From NCBI GenBank assembly GCA_031551255.1, contig JAVBNW010000143.1, forward strand, positions 1 to 35,348: a stretch of DNA of 35,348 nucleotides, written 5' to 3'. The notes beneath the pieces were generated by a model. That model was given only the letters and a program-made list of their open reading frames with translations, was not told where the DNA came from and made no database searches. The number at the start of each line of letters is the position of its first letter. The stretch's first letter is position 1. Source of the DNA: JAVBNW01 sp031551255. GTDB taxonomy: Bacteria > Bacillota > Clostridia > Christensenellales > UBA1750. This document shows positions 16,182 through 24,244 of the stretch, one piece after another. A program made the position numbers and the translations under genes.

Positions 16182-17417
16182 ATGCAAACACACTGGACCC
16201 GGCGGACGGCCTTGTTTTTGATCGGGCAGACCATCACGCTGTTCGGCTCGTCCGTCGTACAATACACAATCGGCTGGCACATCACGCTTTCCACAAAGAG
16301 CGGCGCGATGCTCACCATCGCCACGCTGTGCGGCTTCTTGCCGCAGGTGCTCATCACGTTGTTTGCAGGCGTGTGGGCGGATCGCTACAATCGCAAACTG
16401 CTAATCGTGCTTGCGGACGGCATGATCGCGCTGTGCACCGCCGTGCTGGCCATACTCTTCAGCCTTGGCTATACCGAGCTTTGGCTCTTGTTCGTCATTT
16501 CCGCCATTCGCTCCGTGGGCGCGGGCATCCAAACGCCCGCCGTCAGCGCGTTTTTGCCGGAGCTCGTTCCGCAGGATAAACTGATGCGCGTCAACGGCAT
16601 CAACGCTAGCATTATGAGTCTTATGTTACTTCTGGCGCCCGCGGCTGCCGGTGGGCTGTACGCGGCAATGGGGCTTGCGCCGGTATTCTGGGTGGACGTG
16701 ATTACCGCCGCCATCGGCATTTCCCTGCTGCTCGTACTCAAAGCTCCCGCGCGCGAAGCATCGCCGCACGTTGAACAGCACTTTCTCAGCGACATGCTCG
16801 GCGGCATTCGGTATATCACGCGCTCGGCGTGGCTGCGCGAGATGATCCTGTTTTATCTGTTTACCGCGCTGATGTTCGGGCCGGTGGTGTTTCTAACGCC
16901 CTTGATGGTAGCCCGCAGCTTTGGCGAAGAACCATGGCGGCTCGTCGTGCACGAGATGGTGTTTGCCGGTGGGAGCATATTGGGCGGCCTTGTAGTGGGC
17001 TTATGGGGCGGCTTTAAGAACAAAGTGCATACGTTGATCGCGGCATCGGCGGCCTTTGGCCTACTCACCCTTATCATGGGCTTTTCACCCAGCTTCTGGT
17101 TTTACCTGGGCGTGATGCTGCCGATGGGTATATCCATGCCCTTCGTGAACACAACCTCCATGACGGTGCTGCAAACCCGCGTGCAGCCGGAGGTGATGGG
17201 CCGGGTGTTCGGGCTGGTTTCCATCATCGGCTCGACGGCCATGCCGCTGTCCATGCTCATCTTCGGCCCATTGGCCGATGTGATGAGCGTAGAGCTCCAG
17301 TTGATCATCTCGGGCTTTGTTATGGTGGTCATATCGCTTATCGCGCTCCGCTTCCGGTCGTTGATTCAAGCGGGCGAACCCGTTTTGCCGGAACAGGCCG
17401 GAACTCCGGCGAGTTAA
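16182..17417 (+). CDS. MFS efflux transporter (DHA3/MefA-like)
   Basis: A 411-residue, 12-helix major facilitator superfamily exporter. The N-terminal half starts LFLIGQTITLFGSSVVQYTI and carries the loop signature GVWADRYNRK between helices 2 and 3. The pattern matches the DHA3 family of macrolide and siderophore exporters (MefA, EntS), which are proton-driven drug or metabolite effluxers. The short N- and C-termini and lack of ATPase domains agree. GAAGAGG lies just upstream of the ATG. The MITE end abuts the ribosome binding site region, so the native promoter may have been displaced or replaced. The exported compound is unknown. Confidence 0.88.
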   Translation: MQTHWTRRTALFLIGQTITLFGSSVVQYTIGWHITLSTKSGAMLTIATLCGFLPQVLITLFAGVWADRYNRKLLIVLADGMIALCTAVLAILFSLGYTELWLLFVISAIRSVGAGIQTPAVSAFLPELVPQDKLMRVNGINASIMSLMLLLAPAAAGGLYAAMGLAPVFWVDVITAAIGISLLLVLKAPAREASPHVEQHFLSDMLGGIRYITRSAWLREMILFYLFTALMFGPVVFLTPLMVARSFGEEPWRLVVHEMVFAGGSILGGLVVGLWGGFKNKVHTLIAASAAFGLLTLIMGFSPSFWFYLGVMLPMGISMPFVNTTSMTVLQTRVQPEVMGRVFGLVSIIGSTAMPLSMLIFGPLADVMSVELQLIISGFVMVVISLIALRFRSLIQAGEPVLPEQAGTPAS

Positions 17418-17434
17418 GGCTCCGGCGTCATAAC

Positions 17435-17500
17435 GAAGCGCCTCAGGGCTGAAGCCCTAAGGCGCTTCAGCGCGATGACAAATTGCGGTTTGTCATCGCG
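17435..17500. repeat. Two tandem perfect or near-perfect hairpins after the MFS gene
   Basis: Hairpin 1: GAAGCGCCT-C-AGGGCT (17435-17450) with AGCCCT-A-AGGCGCTTC (17453-17468). Hairpin 2: CGCGATGACAAA (17471-17482) with TTTGTCATCGCG (17489-17500), 12 bp perfect. Neither is followed by a T-run. They may end the MFS transcript or belong to a dispersed intergenic palindrome family. Confidence 0.7.
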
Positions 17501-17530
17501 AGATGCAAGTCCTTGAACTGACTGCGTCAT

Positions 17531-17845
17531 TTCCGGCCGGACTCGCATACTAACCGGAATGAGCCTGCGCACGCGCAGGTCGCGCTCCGGCTCTTCTCAG
17601 GCGGGGGCCCGACCCGAGCGCGCGCAGTGCACGCAAGCAGCGAGGGGAAGGGCCAGTGAGCGACCTGCGATAGCCGACCTTCGGAGGCTAGCGCAGGTGC
17701 TCGCGAACCGAGGCAGGCCCCGCGCCCCAAGAAGAGCCGCAAAATGCAAGGCATTACTATTTTCCTGCACTTTTCTTTTTCTTTGTTGACTTTATCAACA
17801 GGCTGAAGCGCCTAAGGGCGCAAACCCTAATGCGTTTGTTTTTTG
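17531..17845. ncRNA. Possible structured RNA or palindromic repeat region
   Basis: About 300 bp of GC-rich sequence without a credible gene but full of complementary arms. CCTGCGC-AC-GCGCAGG lies at 17564-17579. CGGCTCTTCT (17588-17597) pairs with AGAAGAGCCG (17730-17739) and GGGGCC (17604-17609) with GGCCCC (17716-17721), closing a 150-base domain. Three variants of GCGCAGGT or its complement fall inside. A final stem near 17802-17835 (GCGCCTAAGGG with CCCTAATGCGT) is followed by TTTGTTTTTT, a good plus-strand terminator. It matches none of RNase P, tmRNA or SRP RNA by eye. Confidence 0.35.
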
Positions 17846-17862
17846 TCGTCGACCGCCCCACC

Positions 17863-18675
17863 TTACTCGCCCCCGTCGGCACTCTCTAAAAGACTGTTGT
17901 GGATCCACCCGGTTTCACCGTCTTGCGTTTCGACGAAAATCCAGTTGCCGTCGCTTTCCTGCCTATCGATCACCTGCTCGCCATTTTGCAGTTTGGCGAC
18001 GATCTTGCTGTCGCTGCTGGGCCTTATTCGCACGTTCGCCTGGCTGCCGCTCTTCGTCTTGACGATATATCGGGGCTGTGGCGCCGGCGTAGGGGTCGGC
18101 ATGACGGTCCCGGAAGGATTCGGCGCAAGCGTGGCGGGCCCTCGTGGGCTTGCGCTTACCCACAGCGCGGGCGCGCCGCCTGCAAACGCCTCAACATGCC
18201 GCTCGTATCCCAGCAACGACCTGCGCGCGAAGCCGAGCGCATCCCGATAAACGGGCGAAACCGCATTGCGCATAAGATCGGGCAGCTGTATCGCCACGGT
18301 AACGCACGTCACCGCAGCTACATACAACAAAAAGTTGCGTCCCGCGTGCCTTTTTTCAGCGCGCGGCGATCTCAGATTGCCGATGCCCGTTTTGATGAGG
18401 CCTTCTAAACGCTCCATGGCGCCGGCAAACGCATTGGAGGCATTACCAAGGGCCGTGGAAAGGGGCCTGAGCCGCTCCAGCAGCAGGCGGCCAAACAGAA
18501 TATACACGGCATAGACGGCGCCGAGCAACACATAGAGCGCTACAATGCAAACCCAACGAAGGCCCAGCTTAACAAACAAAAAAAGCGCGGATACATAGAC
18601 CATGGCGGTGAGAAACGCGCGCAACGCCATAGGCCACTCCAAATAGCTCGCGGCCAAGCCCCGTAGAATATCCAC
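17863..18675 (-). CDS. Membrane protein with C-terminal SH3b domain (TIR operon gene 4)
   Basis: 270 residues. Two membrane helices (about 20-39 and 41-62), a cytoplasmic or helical segment (65-112) and a third helix (114-131) precede a low-complexity linker rich in Pro, Thr and Ala (176-201). The C-terminal bacterial SH3 domain (203-264) shows the usual VRIRPSSDSKIVAKLQNGE and WIFVETQDGETGWIHNSLL; such domains commonly bind peptidoglycan or peptides. Three helices would put the SH3b domain outside if the N-terminus is inside. GTG at 18675 follows the SPFH-like stop by 11 bp, with GGGGA upstream. It is the last gene of the operon and probably its membrane or wall anchor. Confidence 0.78.
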   Translation of the reverse strand: MDILRGLAASYLEWPMALRAFLTAMVYVSALFLFVKLGLRWVCIVALYVLLGAVYAVYILFGRLLLERLRPLSTALGNASNAFAGAMERLEGLIKTGIGNLRSPRAEKRHAGRNFLLYVAAVTCVTVAIQLPDLMRNAVSPVYRDALGFARRSLLGYERHVEAFAGGAPALWVSASPRGPATLAPNPSGTVMPTPTPAPQPRYIVKTKSGSQANVRIRPSSDSKIVAKLQNGEQVIDRQESDGNWIFVETQDGETGWIHNSLLESADGGE

Positions 18676-18686
18676 TTCACATTCCC

Positions 18687-19628
18687 CTATATCGCTTGAT
18701 CGTCTTCCTCAAAATCGCCATCGTCCGGTACGTTCCGCCCTCCGCCCGACGCTTCGATGCCTTTGATATCGAAGCTCGCATCCATGCGACCCCGCACCAA
18801 TGCCTTGATCTCGTCGTCGGACCACAAATTGGCGTTCTTCATCTTCGTCATAACATCGACAAGATCCGATATATTGCCCAGCCCTTCGGCAATTTGATGC
18901 TGCTGCGTAGCATGGATATTCTCCTGCGCCTGTTGAACCGACATCGTGCCTTCGACGACTTGGGCGAGTATAGAGGAGACCGCGTCGACCGAAGTGCTCA
19001 GTTCCTTAGCGTGCATAAGCTTCGTTTGCTCTATGGTATGCTTGGCGTTCATTTCCTGAATCTTCGCGTTTTTTTCCAGTTCCGCGTCGTGGTAGCGCTT
19101 CCGATAGGCCATCCCGTCCTTATCGGGGCTGCTCACGAGCGCCGACACTTCGTACGAAATGCCCTCGATATCCTCGCCGTGCCGCGCCGCACACGTCCTT
19201 ACCATCTCCTCATCCATATCCCTGGAGGGCTTAAGGATTCCATAATCCCCGGCGACGGTCTTGACCGTGGGAAAGAGCGCATCCTCGATCTCCTGGGCGA
19301 TGTCGGCAACCGCGCTCTTATACGCCGCCAGGGGGTCGACCATCTTCACCCTCACCCGCATGTCGATCTCATAGCGATAGTTCTCCTCCGCCGCGGGCAC
19401 GGAAAACTGAAGCTTCAGCGCACGGTCTCTCGTATCCATGCGGATCATCCTGTCGTACTTGCCCTTTCGAATCACAGAGGCGGGTATCCGTCCATCCGCC
19501 AACACGGCTTCGCCAGTCGCCGTGTTCTCAAGGATTATGCAATTGCCGGGGGTATAACCGGGCACTTGCGTAAAGAAGCCGTTTTTATAAGGTCCGCTTT
19601 CTAAAATGGGGTTCCAGCTGTCTTTCAT
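18687..19628 (-). CDS. SPFH/band-7-like coiled-coil protein (TIR operon gene 3)
   Basis: 313 residues, no signal peptide or membrane helix. Residues about 20-165 look like an SPFH (band 7) beta/alpha domain, with a strand pattern around EIDMRVRVKMVDPLAAY and a following helix. A long charged helix then runs about 175-225 (KRYHDAELEKNAKIQEMNAK), typical of stomatin/flotillin relatives that form oligomeric scaffolds at membranes. A Gln-rich segment (235-250) and a very acidic tail (GDFEEDDQAI) follow. The family assignment is by eye. The ATG at 19628 overlaps the preceding stop (ATGA) and has GGAGGGAAGGG upstream; the 21-codon longer frame lies in the neighbour. Confidence 0.7.
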   Translation of the reverse strand: MKDSWNPILESGPYKNGFFTQVPGYTPGNCIILENTATGEAVLADGRIPASVIRKGKYDRMIRMDTRDRALKLQFSVPAAEENYRYEIDMRVRVKMVDPLAAYKSAVADIAQEIEDALFPTVKTVAGDYGILKPSRDMDEEMVRTCAARHGEDIEGISYEVSALVSSPDKDGMAYRKRYHDAELEKNAKIQEMNAKHTIEQTKLMHAKELSTSVDAVSSILAQVVEGTMSVQQAQENIHATQQHQIAEGLGNISDLVDVMTKMKNANLWSDDEIKALVRGRMDASFDIKGIEASGGGRNVPDDGDFEEDDQAI

Positions 19629-21169
19629 GTTGCCCTTCCCTCCGATAATTTCTTTTTCTCCTCCCAGGACGACTTGAGGCCGCAAAGCCATGTGTATATG
19701 CGCTGCGCCGTCGCACTGGGCTTGTGCGTTTCGATTCTGCGCCGCAAAAACGCGGAAATCTGGTCCCAGTCATATCGTCTGCCGGTAAAGGCGATGGAAC
19801 GGAAAAAGCGAAACAGCTGCTCCGGCGGCATTCCAAACGCGTCAAGCTCTGCAATATAGGCACGCAGCACATTCCACATAAGGCCCAGCAAGCGGCTGTT
19901 TCCGACGATCTGCCGGTAGATGGGGCGCATCAGCGCCATGAGCTCCGGTTTATGCTCATCCTCCTCGCATACGGCGACGAACGGAAGGCGCCCCTTTTGT
20001 ACATCTACGCGCAGATAACACTCCGCCAGCATCAGCAGAAATAGTGAAGCAACCTCATAATCCCTCTCCCCGCGCTCGCAAAATAAGTCGTTAAATCCCT
20101 TGGCAAGAGGCATTTGCAAGGCTCGCTTATATAAAAGCACTTGGGCAAGAAACGCAACGTCGCCCCGGAACTCCTCGCCTTCGACATCGGCGCCGCGAAC
20201 CCAAAGTTTGATTCGATGGTAGAAGGCATCGCGCGCATATCCCTCCCTGGCAGGATCGGGGGCATGAGCAAAAGACAGGATGGGCACCCGCCACAGCGCC
20301 GATTGCGACCAGTTTTTGTACATCGCCTCAGCCGCCGGATGCGAAGCAGGGTTGTCATACAGCACGGACACCGCGATGGACAGCGCACGCGTCGGGCAGT
20401 GCCTGGCAATCATTTCGGGTATAATATCCCGCTGCGCGAAACTCATATCCATCAGCGCCAGCTCCCCCAACGCCTGGGACGCGCTGTCGGCAAGCAGCAA
20501 ATCTTTTTCTCGCGTATAAGCGATCAACCAGAATACGACGGGCTTTCTAAGCAGCGGATAGCTAAACCACAAGCAACTTCGAATCCTCTCGCGCATATCC
20601 CCGTCGGAAAGAATGACGCCGGGCGCGGATGCCCGCCCATACGGCCCCCATACATCCATATCGCCGGTTTCCGCGCCGAGGTTTGCCAGGATGGCTTCCT
20701 GCGAAGTATAAGCGCCTCGTCTTTCTACGCGCGCCTGTGTCTCCCCGTCCCAATGCGCCGGCAGCATCTCTTGAAGCGCCTTGGCGGCCTGTGTGAGCGC
20801 TCCTCGGGGCAAAGCGCCGCTGACGACCCCCATGACGATGACGAGCGCCAGCGGATAGCCCCCCGCCCCCTGCTCAAAAAAAGCCGCGATGCCCCTCGAA
20901 GTGCTCAGGTCGAAATTCTCTCCCTCGCCGTCGGGCTTGGCGGCAATGGGCGCGGCGCCGTAAATTTGATAAATGTTGTTTACGGTATGCGCATTTTCAA
21001 TATTGGTTTGAAAGCCGTCGTTGCGCACGTGCCAAGCGCCCTTGGCCTTGGCAAGATCCTCGTTCGAAAAATCGCGGGGCAACCCTTGCTCATCCTCATG
21101 CGCGCGCGCCTGCGCATTTCCCTCGTCAGGCTGATCGTCGGCCCGAAGGGGAGCGGCATCGTCCGCCAA
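19625..21169 (-). CDS. Large helical protein with N-terminal QTNI motif (TIR operon gene 2)
   Basis: 514 residues, no recognised family. The first 40 residues are acidic and disordered. Residues 44-71 hold the motif V-x3-GFQTNIENAHTVNNIYQIYG, matching the C-terminus of the TIR protein. After a linker, residues about 95-510 are almost entirely helical with HEAT/TPR-like periodicity (for example QALGELALMDMSFAQRDI). There are no nucleotide-binding motifs, no convincing membrane helix and no signal peptide. The start is TTG at 21169, supported by GGAGG six bases upstream and by lying one base after the TIR stop. It could be the sensor or scaffold that recruits the TIR effector through the shared motif. 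Confidence 0.75.
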   Translation of the reverse strand: MADDAAPLRADDQPDEGNAQARAHEDEQGLPRDFSNEDLAKAKGAWHVRNDGFQTNIENAHTVNNIYQIYGAAPIAAKPDGEGENFDLSTSRGIAAFFEQGAGGYPLALVIVMGVVSGALPRGALTQAAKALQEMLPAHWDGETQARVERRGAYTSQEAILANLGAETGDMDVWGPYGRASAPGVILSDGDMRERIRSCLWFSYPLLRKPVVFWLIAYTREKDLLLADSASQALGELALMDMSFAQRDIIPEMIARHCPTRALSIAVSVLYDNPASHPAAEAMYKNWSQSALWRVPILSFAHAPDPAREGYARDAFYHRIKLWVRGADVEGEEFRGDVAFLAQVLLYKRALQMPLAKGFNDLFCERGERDYEVASLFLLMLAECYLRVDVQKGRLPFVAVCEEDEHKPELMALMRPIYRQIVGNSRLLGLMWNVLRAYIAELDAFGMPPEQLFRFFRSIAFTGRRYDWDQISAFLRRRIETHKPSATAQRIYTWLCGLKSSWEEKKKLSEGRAT

Positions 21170-21170
21170 T

Positions 21171-21746
21171 CTAGTCCTCCCCCTTCTTGGTAAAGTGCTG
21201 GATCACGTTCTTGGCGCTTCCGATATTCGTTTGAATGCCGCCGTAGTTGACAAACCGCTCGCCGGCGGAGACATCCGCGCCCGGGGCGGCGGCCGCCTCG
21301 GTTTTCTCGTATTTTTTGCAATATAGCGGGTCTTTCTGAACCTTCCGCCGCAAAAGATCGGCAAGCGCCGCCTCGCTCTTGGATTGTGCCGAAACATAGA
21401 GAATGTCTTTTGAGAGCCCGGGCAGCTTTGTCCCATCCAGATAAATGGGTATGAAGCAATTCCGATTTTCTTCGTCAAGGCGCGTCAAGGCGCTGGAAGC
21501 CTCGTGCATGGGGATCGGGCTGGCAACATAGTCTTTGGAAACAAACGCGGCGACGAACAAAGACTGATGGCGGTAAATATCAAAAAACTCGCCGTACATG
21601 TCTCCTCCTGCGACTTCAGCTTGTCTAACGGGCGCGTAGAACACCGAAGGTATGTATTGGGATACGATCCGATAGACGCGCTCGACAAAAACCTGATCTT
21701 GAGAGCTGTAAGAAAAAGCCAAATCATAAATATATTCGCAAGCCAC
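21171..21746 (-). CDS. TIR-domain protein with C-terminal QTNI motif (TIR operon gene 1)
   Basis: 191 residues. The TIR domain covers about residues 4-145. Strand A is YDLAFSYSSQD, the BB-loop region lies near FYAPVRQAEVAGGDMYGEF, and Glu 82 in SPIPMHEASSAL fits the catalytic glutamate of NAD-cleaving TIRs. IPIYLDGTKLPG is the typical strand D/E segment. A linker then leads to a C-terminal motif at 162-189 with GGIQTNIGSAKNV, shared with the next protein. Bacterial TIRs of this kind deplete NAD or make signalling nucleotides in anti-phage defence. I chose GTG at 21746, preceded by GGGAGGTAGGGCG; the frame is open to 21902 but overlaps the promoter. No membrane segment is present. Confidence 0.85.
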   Translation of the reverse strand: MACEYIYDLAFSYSSQDQVFVERVYRIVSQYIPSVFYAPVRQAEVAGGDMYGEFFDIYRHQSLFVAAFVSKDYVASPIPMHEASSALTRLDEENRNCFIPIYLDGTKLPGLSKDILYVSAQSKSEAALADLLRRKVQKDPLYCKKYEKTEAAAAPGADVSAGERFVNYGGIQTNIGSAKNVIQHFTKKGED

Positions 21747-21787
21747 CGCCCTACCTCCCAACATATGGCAACTTTTTGTACAGATCA

Positions 21788-21816
21788 AGTATACCGTAAG
21801 AGGTATTTTGCTGCAA
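21788..21816 (-). promoter_or_regulatory. Promoter of the TIR operon
   Basis: On the minus strand TTGCAG (complement of 21811-21816), a 17-bp spacer and TATACT (complement of 21788-21793), about 40 bp before the GTG start. The surrounding 100 bp are notably AT-rich. Confidence 0.65.
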
Positions 21817-21887
21817 TGATTTAGCGTCAAAATATAAAAATCTTGGCGGATTTTGGTGGAATTTTTTGAGTATGATACTATATAAGC

Positions 21888-21918
21888 AAGGGGCCCGTTC
21901 ACAAGGAACGGGCCCCTT
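21888..21918. terminator. Terminator of the MATE gene
   Basis: A perfect 13-bp stem, AAGGGGCCCGTTC (21888-21900) and GAACGGGCCCCTT (21906-21918), with loop ACAAG. It lies 12 bp past the MATE stop and separates it from the TIR operon. Its ends are A/T-rich but with no long T-run. Confidence 0.8.
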
Positions 21919-21930
21919 ATCTAGTAAAAC

Positions 21931-23334
21931 CTACGCCTCGCCGGCCGCTGGCGGGTGCTCCTTCATAAGCTTTTGGGCGTTCTGAGCGGCCTTCATGCCG
22001 CGTAGCGTGGAGCGGGCCAGTGGAATGGACAGCAAAAATGTAGCGATATCGGCCGCGGGCTGGGTCATTTGCAGGCCCAGCAAGCCCATGCCGCCCGTCA
22101 GAATGAACAAAAACGGCAAGAAGAACAGACCCTGCCGGGCAACGGCGAGCAGGCTGGCCTTAAACGCATGGCCTATGGTCTGCATCATCATATTGTTCAT
22201 CGTCGACCAGCCCATCAAAGGAAAGGTAACGCACTGAAGCCTCAGGGCGAGCGTGCCGATTTCTACGACCGAAGGATCGTCTCTGCGGAAGATCATGATG
22301 ATCTGCGGCGCAAAGATAAAGGCGATCGCCCCCAGCACGGTGAGCACGGCAGTAGATACCTTGACGCAAAACCAAAATGCGCGCTTGACGCGCTCGTAGA
22401 GCTTGGCGCCGTAATTGAACCCGCACACCGGCTGAAAACCCTGCCCAAAGCCGATGAGCGCGGAGTTGGCGATCATGGTGACGCGCTGTACGATGGAAAT
22501 CGCCGCGATGGCCGCATCCCCATAGCCGCCCGCCACGTGGTTGAGGCATATGGTCGCTACGCTGGCCAGCCCTTGGCGAAACAGCGAAGGAGAACCGCCT
22601 CTAACGATTTCTTTATAAAATTCAAACTTAGGCGAAAAGTCTTTGAAGCGTATGGAGATATTGCCCTTGCGCGTGCAGCCGATGAGCAACAGCAAAAAAC
22701 TTACGAACTGGCTGATCATCGTAGCCAACGCCGCGCCGCCGACCCCCATGCGCAGCACGAAGATAAACAGCGGATCCAGCGCGACGTTGAGCACGGCGCC
22801 GGACACCATGCCGATCATGCCGTAGACCGCGCTGCCCTGAAAGCGCAGAAGGTTGTTGAGCATCAGCGAAGCGGCCATCCAAGGCGTGCCGATTAGAATG
22901 TAGAAGAGATAATCCTTCGCATAGGGTAGAATCGTCTCGGTGGCGCCGAGCATCAGGGCCAGGGGGTTAAGCAGCAAGAGCCCCACAATCGAGATGAGCA
23001 CTCCGACGATCAGAGACGTAAAAAAGCCGGTGGACGCGAGCTTGGATGCCTTTTCAAAGTTTTGCGCGCCCAGCTCTCGGGATATGCTGTTGCCCGCGCC
23101 GTGCCCGAAAAAAAAGCCCACCGCCTGGATGATGTTCATCAACGAAAACGACACGCCCACCGCCGCGGTGGCGCTGGTGCCCAGCGAGCCCACGAAGTAG
23201 GTATCGGCGGTGTTGTAAAGCGCCGAAATCAGCATGATGGTAATCGTGGGCAGCGCGAGCGAGCACACCAGCTTCTCTACCGGCGTTTGCGTCATGCGAT
23301 TAAGCTTTTCGTCCAAATCCCCTTTGTCGGTCAT
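21931..23334 (-). CDS. MATE-family multidrug efflux protein
   Basis: A 467-residue, 12-helix exporter of the MATE family (MepA/DinF-like branch) that expels cationic drugs with a Na+ or H+ gradient. It begins with the characteristic LALPTITIMLISALYNTADTYFVG (helix 1, shown here in part as ALYNTADTYFVG), and the second half repeats the pattern (GGSPSLFRQGLASVA, later GFGQGFQPVCGFNYGA, a MepA-type signature). GGAG precedes the ATG. It follows the TetR gene by 21 bp and is most likely cotranscribed with and repressed by it. Confidence 0.93.
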   Translation of the reverse strand: MTDKGDLDEKLNRMTQTPVEKLVCSLALPTITIMLISALYNTADTYFVGSLGTSATAAVGVSFSLMNIIQAVGFFFGHGAGNSISRELGAQNFEKASKLASTGFFTSLIVGVLISIVGLLLLNPLALMLGATETILPYAKDYLFYILIGTPWMAASLMLNNLLRFQGSAVYGMIGMVSGAVLNVALDPLFIFVLRMGVGGAALATMISQFVSFLLLLIGCTRKGNISIRFKDFSPKFEFYKEIVRGGSPSLFRQGLASVATICLNHVAGGYGDAAIAAISIVQRVTMIANSALIGFGQGFQPVCGFNYGAKLYERVKRAFWFCVKVSTAVLTVLGAIAFIFAPQIIMIFRRDDPSVVEIGTLALRLQCVTFPLMGWSTMNNMMMQTIGHAFKASLLAVARQGLFFLPFLFILTGGMGLLGLQMTQPAADIATFLLSIPLARSTLRGMKAAQNAQKLMKEHPPAAGEA

Positions 23335-23355
23335 CCGTTCTCCACTCCCGTTCGC

Positions 23356-23934
23356 TTATACTCCCTGGGCCGTATATTCATCCAAAGCGTTGGCCAAACG
23401 GTCCGTCATCTGGCGAAAGCTCTGCTCCACGTCGGCCTTTCCGTGAAAAAATCCCGCCTCCTCCAGCGACACGAACCCGTGCATCGCGCTGCGAAAACCT
23501 CTGACGAAATGAACGCTCGCATCCATCTCGCCCAAAGTGGGCAGAACCACCCGGTGCATCACCCTGGCGATGGAGCGGCCCGCTTCCTCAAGTTCGGGGT
23601 CTTCGAGCGATGCCGAGCGGATGTAGGCCTTGTAAAGCTCGGGGTGGCTGTGAGCGAATGCGCGATAAGCCAGCGCAACCCCCTTGAGCGCCGTCCCGCC
23701 CGATAACCCCACCGCGGCGTCGCGAATTGCAGCTTCCAGCTGAAGCATCGAAAGGCGCGATACGCTTCGCAAAATATCTCCCAGACCGTCCACGTGGTTG
23801 TACAGGGAGGCGGGCTTGACGCCCAGCCTATCGGCGAGCGCTTGTACGGTAATGCCGTCCAGGCCCCTCTCCTCCGCCAGCAGCACCGCTTCGTCGGCGA
23901 TTCCGGCGGGCGTCAGCCCTCGCTTTGGCGGCAT
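23356..23934 (-). CDS. TetR-family transcriptional regulator
   Basis: 192 residues. The N-terminal helix-turn-helix (about residues 10-55) reads GITVQALADRLGVKPASLYNHVDG, with the TetR hallmark of an aromatic near the recognition helix (SLYNHV). The C-terminal ligand domain resembles the WHG/TetR_C_33 type. GGAGGGGGG lies just upstream of the ATG. It is the first gene of a two-gene unit with the MATE exporter, a standard arrangement for a drug-inducible repressor controlling its own operon. Confidence 0.9.
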   Translation of the reverse strand: MPPKRGLTPAGIADEAVLLAEERGLDGITVQALADRLGVKPASLYNHVDGLGDILRSVSRLSMLQLEAAIRDAAVGLSGGTALKGVALAYRAFAHSHPELYKAYIRSASLEDPELEEAGRSIARVMHRVVLPTLGEMDASVHFVRGFRSAMHGFVSLEEAGFFHGKADVEQSFRQMTDRLANALDEYTAQGV

Positions 23935-23963
23935 GGCAATCCCCCCTCCAAGGCTAATATAGC

Positions 23964-23995
23964 GTCATTATAAACGAATGTCATTAGTTTTGCAA
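23964..23995 (-). promoter_or_regulatory. Promoter and likely operator of the tetR-MATE operon
   Basis: On the minus strand TTGCAA (23990-23995), a 17-bp spacer and TATAAT (complement of 23967-23972). The heptamer GTCATTA occurs twice in direct orientation (23964-23970 and 23980-23986), 16 bp apart. One copy covers the -10 and one lies in the spacer, so they are candidate TetR binding half-sites. Confidence 0.65.
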
Positions 23996-24023
23996 TTCCC
24001 CGTCGCAACCACGCATCCGGGGT

Positions 24024-24052
24024 TTGACATTGCCGCCGTGGCGTGATAGCGT
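24024..24052 (+). promoter_or_regulatory. Probable promoter of the cysteine-rich/MBL gene pair
   Basis: Perfect TTGACA (24024-24029), a 17-bp spacer and a weak TAGCGT (24047-24052) preceded by TG. It diverges from the tetR promoter. Confidence 0.45.
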
Positions 24053-24100
24053 GAATGCCACTTGAATCATGATAATTTCTCATGAAAGGAACGTGGGAGA

Positions 24101-24244
24101 ATGGCTGCGAACAAAGGCTGTACATGCCCCGATACACAATGCAAGCGACACGGAAATTGCGAGCTGTGTAAAGCCTACCATGCATCGCGCTCGATGCCGC
24201 CCAAGTGCCAGCGCGAGCCCAAGCAGAAGAAAAAACCGGAGTGA
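24101..24244 (+). CDS. Small cysteine-rich protein
   Basis: A 47-residue protein beginning MAANKGCTCPDTQCKRHGNC, with six cysteines in its first 36 residues (C7, C9, C14, C20, C23, C36) and two histidines, then a basic tail. The CxCP..xCxRHGxCxxC spacing recalls short clostridial zinc-binding-like proteins of unknown function. It is a separate reading frame from the longer open frame that runs through this stretch. ATG at 24101 has a GGGAG-containing upstream region. It ends 16 bp before the MBL-fold gene and is probably cotranscribed with it. Confidence 0.75.
   Translation: MAANKGCTCPDTQCKRHGNCELCKAYHASRSMPPKCQREPKQKKKPE

Noticed and set aside
17527..17754. 75-codon minus-strand frame in the palindromic region
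   Set aside because: Sequence is a by-product of GC-rich inverted repeats; no start signal. RNase P, tmRNA and SRP RNA signatures were also looked for and not found.
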